Origin: an uncultured Lachnospiraceae bacterium
GTDB taxonomy: Bacteria; Bacillota; Clostridia; Lachnospirales; Lachnospiraceae
Reading direction: 5' to 3'
Assembly (NCBI GenBank): GCA_910589385.1
Contig: CAJUTU010000066.1
Span: 1-17,641, forward strand
DNA: 17,641 nt
The position numbers and the translations under genes are program-made. The stretch's first letter is position 1, and each line of letters begins with the position of its first letter. Below, in pieces: positions 14,226 to 17,641 of this stretch. The notes below the pieces were generated by a model. The model had not been told where the DNA came from and searched no databases. It saw nothing but the letters and a program-made list of their open reading frames with translations.

Positions 14226-14245
14226 GGCGCTTTTAGGGCAGCGCC
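14226..14245 (-). other. Small GC hairpin in LysR leader
   Basis: GGCGC at 14226-14230 and GCGCC at 14241-14245 can form a five-pair stem just upstream of the LysR ribosome binding site. Role unknown; it could be incidental. Confidence 0.25.
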
Positions 14246-14246
14246 A

Positions 14247-14270
14247 TATGCTAAACTCTATCTTACAACA
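14247..14270 (-). promoter_or_regulatory. Possible promoter of LysR gene
   Basis: On the minus strand TTGTTG is followed after 17 bases by TATGGC, about 40 bases upstream of the start codon. The -10 is weak, consistent with a regulated gene. The adjacent palindrome at 14271-14293 lies directly upstream of the -35. Confidence 0.35.
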
Positions 14271-14293
14271 ATTCATAGATATTGTCTATGAAT
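14271..14293. promoter_or_regulatory. LysR-type binding palindrome
   Basis: ATTCATAGA at 14271-14279 and TCTATGAAT at 14285-14293 are perfect inverted 9-mers with a five-base spacer, matching the T-N11-A logic of LysR recognition sites. ATTCAT recurs at 14305-14310 as a possible activation half-site. The site lies upstream of both divergent genes. Confidence 0.65.
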
Positions 14294-14310
14294 AAATAGA
14301 AATTATTCAT

Positions 14311-14339
14311 TTGTTTTATGTAATCGAGTGTGGTAAGTT
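14311..14339 (+). promoter_or_regulatory. Possible promoter of YczE-type gene
   Basis: TTGTTT at 14311-14316 and TAAGTT at 14334-14339 are separated by 17 bases. The elements are sub-consensus, as expected for a LysR-activated promoter, and follow the palindrome at 14271-14293. Confidence 0.4.
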
Positions 14340-14401
14340 AATAGCAGATGAGATGAAGACAGCAGTTTTGCTGCAAGATCGTTTTTGAGGAGGAATAGAT
14401 T

Positions 14402-15103
14402 ATGAATACAAATAAAACATTTCTTAGAGGGGAGCTTGTTCTTCCGCTAATTATTATTATGAACAGTTTTGGCGTTGTTTTGATGTTATATTCCGGAACA
14501 GGAATCTCAGCTATTTCCAGTATGACTTATGCGTTGAGCGAGGTACTTCCGGTATTTTCCCTGGGAACCTGGACATACATTTTCCAGAGCGCTTTGATTC
14601 TTATTTTGATGGCATTGCGTAAGAAATTCATGCCGCAGTATCTGTTAAGCTTCGGAGTAGGATTTGCGTTTGGCCTGATGGTGGATGTACATAAGGAATG
14701 GATTCAGGTGCTGCCTACAGCGGTTCCGTTCCGTGCATTTTATTTCGTAGCAAGTTATATGATCATCTGCATGGGAGTAGCACTGTCCAACCGCTGTAAG
14801 ATGCCGATCATCCCGACAGACCTTTTCCCAAAGGAACTGTCAGACATTACCGGAGCAGCATTTTCCAAGATCAAGGTTTCTTTTGATATCGTTTGCGTAG
14901 CAACGACAGCAGTTTTGACATTTATCTGCCTTGGAGGAATCAGCGGACTCGGGGTCGGAACCCTGCTGAGCGCCTTTACAATGGGGAAAGTCATCGGAAA
15001 GATCGGAGAGTGGATGGACGGCCATGTGGAATTTGTTACATATCAGAGGAGAGGACATTCCCTGCACTCAAGACATTCCAGACACAAACTGCGTCTGGCA
15101 TAA
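14402..15103 (+). CDS. YczE/YitT-type integral membrane protein
   Basis: This 233-aa membrane protein resembles the YczE/YyaS/YitT group found in many Firmicutes. About five hydrophobic segments are visible: 12-34 ('LVLPLIIIMNSFGVVLMLYS'), 56-72, 80-95, 112-128 and 162-190. The conserved features 'GTGISAISSMTYALSEV' after the first helix and 'MPIIPTDLFPKEL' in a late loop fit the group. The tail is basic and His-rich ('HSLHSRHSRHKLRLA'). Biochemical role is unknown; membership in transport has been suggested for relatives. AGGAGG at 14389-14394 precedes the ATG by seven bases. It is probably activated by the divergent LysR protein. Confidence 0.8.
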   Translation: MNTNKTFLRGELVLPLIIIMNSFGVVLMLYSGTGISAISSMTYALSEVLPVFSLGTWTYIFQSALILILMALRKKFMPQYLLSFGVGFAFGLMVDVHKEWIQVLPTAVPFRAFYFVASYMIICMGVALSNRCKMPIIPTDLFPKELSDITGAAFSKIKVSFDIVCVATTAVLTFICLGGISGLGVGTLLSAFTMGKVIGKIGEWMDGHVEFVTYQRRGHSLHSRHSRHKLRLA

Positions 15104-15121
15104 TAAGGAAAGTACTTTTAG

Positions 15122-15277
15122 AAAGTCTTTTGTATCCGTTTCTACGGCTGCAAGGGACTTCTTTCTTTTAAAGAGGAGACGGCAAGACACGCAGTTATCA
15201 GTAATTTCTTTGTATCTACTCAGGAAGATAAAGTTTGGAACAGACTGGTAAGTCTATATACAAAAAATGTGGATTAA
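15122..15277 (+). pseudogene. Start-less coding-like remnant
   Basis: A stop-to-stop frame of about 51 codons begins right after TAG at 15119-15121 and ends with TAA at 15275-15277. Its translation, ending 'RHAVISNFFVSTQEDKVWNR' then 'LVSLYTKNVD', reads like the C-terminus of a real protein, but there is no ATG, GTG or TTG start with a ribosome site near its beginning. I could not name the parent family. It sits between the YczE-type gene and the AT-rich cassette, so it may be the relic of a gene disrupted when that cassette arrived. Non-coding chance is possible. Confidence 0.3.
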
Positions 15278-15432
15278 ACATATATTTTAGAAGAAAAATA
15301 TGCTATTATATGGATGTATCAAAAATATAACTGGATATTTTATCGGGATTGGAATATAATATGATGTAATTAAAAGTTCATGCAGATAGAACTATATCAC
15401 AATAGATATAAAATTTTAGTTGAGGAGTGTAA
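15278..15432. promoter_or_regulatory. AT-rich promoter region of ATPase cassette
   Basis: TATAAT at 15355-15360 is a perfect -10; TGGATA at 15332-15337 (4 of 6) is the -35 at 17-base spacing. The region is strongly AT-rich and marks the switch to the low-GC composition that lasts to the window end. Confidence 0.6.
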
Positions 15433-16914
15433 ATGATGAAAGAAAAATCACTTGTACGAATCATAGAGACTACATTAGAAAAATTTAAAAATGTATCATA
15501 CGGAAATATTCGTTATTTCAACCGCTCGAGTGTGGAAAGAAATGCAAAAATTGTCAGTGGTGATATTAATGGGATTTATGGAGCAAATGGCTCGGGGAAG
15601 ACGGCGGTTATAGAAGCGCTTGATATGCTGCAGCATATATTAAGTGGAGAAAGTATTCCGTACAGTGAATGTGAAGGGATGTTTTCTGACAGCGAAGATA
15701 TGCATCTTGGAACAGTTTTTTTTATAGAAAATAAAGACGAACAGTTTAAGGTGGCATATGATTTAAAGTTAAGTAAAAATGAAGAAGAGCGGCGGATACA
15801 AATACAATCAGAACAACTTCAATATTGGATGAAAGGAACAACATGGAAAGAGAAACATGAGTTTTCCTTTGATAATCCTTTCTATGATTTAGATAATGTA
15901 ATTGGTAATGAACAGGCGAGGGTAATATCTTCTAATATGAGATCTGCATCACAGATCAGATATTTTGGAGTACTTCAGAATCTGGCAGTATTTTGTGCAC
16001 AAAAAAATTGTTCGCTGTTCTTTAATAAACAATTTATTAAGGCTGTATATCCCGAAAATGGTAATGAAGAAGAACGTAAATTTTCAGTGATAGTGGAATC
16101 CTTATTCGATTTTGCAAAAATGAGTTTCCAGGTGGTAAAAATCGATCAATTAGGAGATAATTACGCTAACCGAATGATTCCTTTGAATATTCATACAGAG
16201 ACTGAAAATGAGATTTTGAAGGGGTGTATTCCGCTTTTAGTAAGTGGTAGTGGTGAATTTCCAGAGACTATCTACCTCCGCTTGGTTAAAATTATAGCTG
16301 CAATTAATATCGCATTAAAGGCAATAATTCCGAATTTAGAACTAGATCTCCATAAAATCAGTGAAGAGATCAACAAAGATGGGATGAAAGTTGTACAGGT
16401 AAAGGTATTTTCAGTCAGAGACGGAAAAGTATTCTCTACAAAATATGAGTCTGCAGGGATTAAGCGCATAATTTCATTATTGAATTATTTGATTTCTGTA
16501 TATAATGATGCTGCCATTTGTTTGGCTGTTGATGAACTTGATGCTGGAATTTTTGAATATCTTTTAGGCGAATTGATTGGTGAACTTTCAGATGGGGCAA
16601 AGGGACAGTTGATTTTCACTTCTCACAATCTTCGTATTATGGAGAAACTAGACAAGAAAAATATTATTTGTTCGACGATTAATCCTGAGAATCGATATAT
16701 ATCACTGAAAGGTATTGAAAAAACTCATAATAGAAGAGATTTTTATATTCGCACACTGATACTGGGTGGGCAAAATGAAAGAATATATGATGATACAGAT
16801 CTTCAAGATATAGGTTATGCATTTTCAAAAGCGGGTAATATAGAATGTGAGCAGACAGATATTGGTTTTTCTGCGGAGTTCCTTGAACTACTTAAAGAAA
16901 ATTCTTTAAAGTGA
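15433..16914 (+). CDS. OLD/RloA-like AAA ATPase, putative defence protein
   Basis: This 493-aa ABC-type (AAA_15/AAA_21-like) ATPase has Walker A GANGSGKT at 50-57, an ABC-signature-like 'YESAGIKRIISLL' at 338-350, Walker B ICLAVDELD at 362-370 and switch His398 ('LIFTSHNLRIME'). Over 280 residues separate Walker A from the signature, as in SMC/OLD-like proteins of defence systems, and there is no fused TOPRIM domain. That function appears to be supplied by the next gene, 15 bases on, resembling AriA of PARIS or AbiLi/RloA of AbiL. Starts at 15433 and 15436 are both possible after GAGGAG at 15422-15427. Low GC suggests horizontal acquisition. Antiphage activity is inferred. Confidence 0.82.
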   Translation: MMKEKSLVRIIETTLEKFKNVSYGNIRYFNRSSVERNAKIVSGDINGIYGANGSGKTAVIEALDMLQHILSGESIPYSECEGMFSDSEDMHLGTVFFIENKDEQFKVAYDLKLSKNEEERRIQIQSEQLQYWMKGTTWKEKHEFSFDNPFYDLDNVIGNEQARVISSNMRSASQIRYFGVLQNLAVFCAQKNCSLFFNKQFIKAVYPENGNEEERKFSVIVESLFDFAKMSFQVVKIDQLGDNYANRMIPLNIHTETENEILKGCIPLLVSGSGEFPETIYLRLVKIIAAINIALKAIIPNLELDLHKISEEINKDGMKVVQVKVFSVRDGKVFSTKYESAGIKRIISLLNYLISVYNDAAICLAVDELDAGIFEYLLGELIGELSDGAKGQLIFTSHNLRIMEKLDKKNIICSTINPENRYISLKGIEKTHNRRDFYIRTLILGGQNERIYDDTDLQDIGYAFSKAGNIECEQTDIGFSAEFLELLKENSLK

Positions 16915-16929
16915 GATGGAGGATGTATA

Positions 16930-17640
16930 TTGGATAAAGTGGTATTATTTATTGTAGAGGGTGCTGCAGACAAGAGAGCTTTAGAGGGAATATTCCGAAA
17001 ATTATATAGAAATAGAACAGTGCGTTTTGAATTTACCCATGGTGATATCACTTCAGATGAAACGATAAGTAAACAAAATGTGGAAGATGAAATCTATAAG
17101 TATGTAAAATCATATATGGATATTAGCAAGATTAAAAAAAGCGATATTTGGCAGATTATTCAAGTATTTGATATGGACGGATCCTATGTTGATGATTCCA
17201 GGATTGTGGAAGGAGATACAGGGGAGTTTTTCTATACAGAAAATGAAATCTCTTGTAAAAATTCAGAAAAGATTTTATTGCGGAATGCGCATAAGAAGGA
17301 ACTGATGGATTATCTGCTTGGCCTACAGGAAATAAAAGGGATATCTTATGAGGGGTATTATATGTCTTGTAATTTAGATCATGCTTTGTATGGTTTGCTG
17401 AATCTGTCTGATGAGGAGAAGAAAAGGCAAGCAGATTATTTCTATTCTGCATTTTGGGAACATCCAGAATTGTTTCTTCCATTTTTAGAAAGATATGTTG
17501 TCAATGGAGCCCCGAAAAGTTTTCCGGCTTCATGGAGATACATAAAAGAAGATAATCATTCTCTTGAGCGTCACACAAATCTACATATTTATTTGGTGTT
17601 AGTTACAAAATGGGTCGATAGACATACTATCCCTATATAA
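16930..17640 (+). CDS. TOPRIM-like partner of the ATPase, putative nuclease
   Basis: This 236-aa protein starts at TTG, supported by GGAGG at 16918-16922 seven bases upstream; the ATG at 16923 gives only a four-codon frame. TOPRIM-like features are 'VVLFIVEGAADKRALEGIF' with Glu10-Gly11 after the first strand and 'QIIQVFDMDG' with the Asp81-x-Asp83 pair. 'YYMSCNLDHALYGLLN' at 143-158 resembles the conserved 'PCFE-W-LL' block of RloB-like proteins. In this group metal-bound acidic residues cut nucleic acid. It would be the effector released or activated by the ATPase, as AriB in PARIS or AbiLii in AbiL. Its stop codon is at the window end, so further genes of the system may lie beyond. Confidence 0.7.
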   Translation: MDKVVLFIVEGAADKRALEGIFRKLYRNRTVRFEFTHGDITSDETISKQNVEDEIYKYVKSYMDISKIKKSDIWQIIQVFDMDGSYVDDSRIVEGDTGEFFYTENEISCKNSEKILLRNAHKKELMDYLLGLQEIKGISYEGYYMSCNLDHALYGLLNLSDEEKKRQADYFYSAFWEHPELFLPFLERYVVNGAPKSFPASWRYIKEDNHSLERHTNLHIYLVLVTKWVDRHTIPI

Positions 17641-17641
17641 T

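Overview
The window looks like chromosomal DNA from a Gram-positive anaerobic gut Clostridium relative, most likely a Lachnospiraceae member. Evidence is strong AGGAGG-type ribosome binding sites, consensus TTGACA-17-TATAAT-like promoters, intrinsic terminators, moderate GC, and a gene repertoire typical of that family (GPH sugar symporter, small XRE regulator plus exporter, ECF metal transporter, YczE-type membrane protein). The last ~2.4 kb is clearly more AT-rich than the rest and looks acquired. Species cannot be fixed from the sequence.

Layout. (1) 1-375: a minus-strand N-terminal fragment of an Rpn/PD-(D/E)XK transposase-like protein, cut short at a small direct repeat. (2) 622-3381: a promoter with operator-like palindromes drives a zinc polyol (sorbitol/xylitol-type) dehydrogenase followed by a GPH-family sugar:cation symporter, a plausible uptake-and-oxidation pair. 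(3) 3444-5407: a minus-strand methyl-accepting chemotaxis protein with a long perfect hairpin at each end and a possible sigma-28-type promoter. (4) 5482-8303: a consensus promoter, a GTG-start XRE regulator whose ribosome binding site is a G9 tract, a four-helix membrane protein and a NatA/NatB-type ABC exporter. (5) 8310-8378: a tRNA-like relic on the minus strand. (6) 8408-11783: a cobalt/nickel ECF transporter (CbiM-CbiN fusion, CbiQ, CbiO) with, 16 bases further on, a secreted Cys-, Gly/Tyr- and His-rich protein that looks like a metal binder.

(7) 11829-13272: a consensus promoter, a yybP-ykoY-type (Mn2+) riboswitch whose P1 helix and terminator are mutually exclusive, a 0.2-kb leader, a 140-aa helical protein of unknown function, an intercistronic array of 49-bp hairpin-forming repeats, a YccF membrane protein and a terminator. 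Sections 6 and 7 make this a metal-handling region. (8) 13316-15103: a LysR regulator divergent from a YczE/YitT-type membrane protein, with a palindrome between them. (9) 15122-15277: a start-less coding-like remnant. (10) 15355-17640: an AT-rich two-gene cassette, an OLD/RloA-like AAA ATPase plus a TOPRIM-like protein with a TTG start, organised like PARIS or AbiL phage-defence systems but not confidently assignable to either.

Most notable: the Mn riboswitch placed over genes that are not recognised metal transporters, the split ATPase/TOPRIM cassette, and the secreted metal-binding-type protein in the cobalt/nickel operon.
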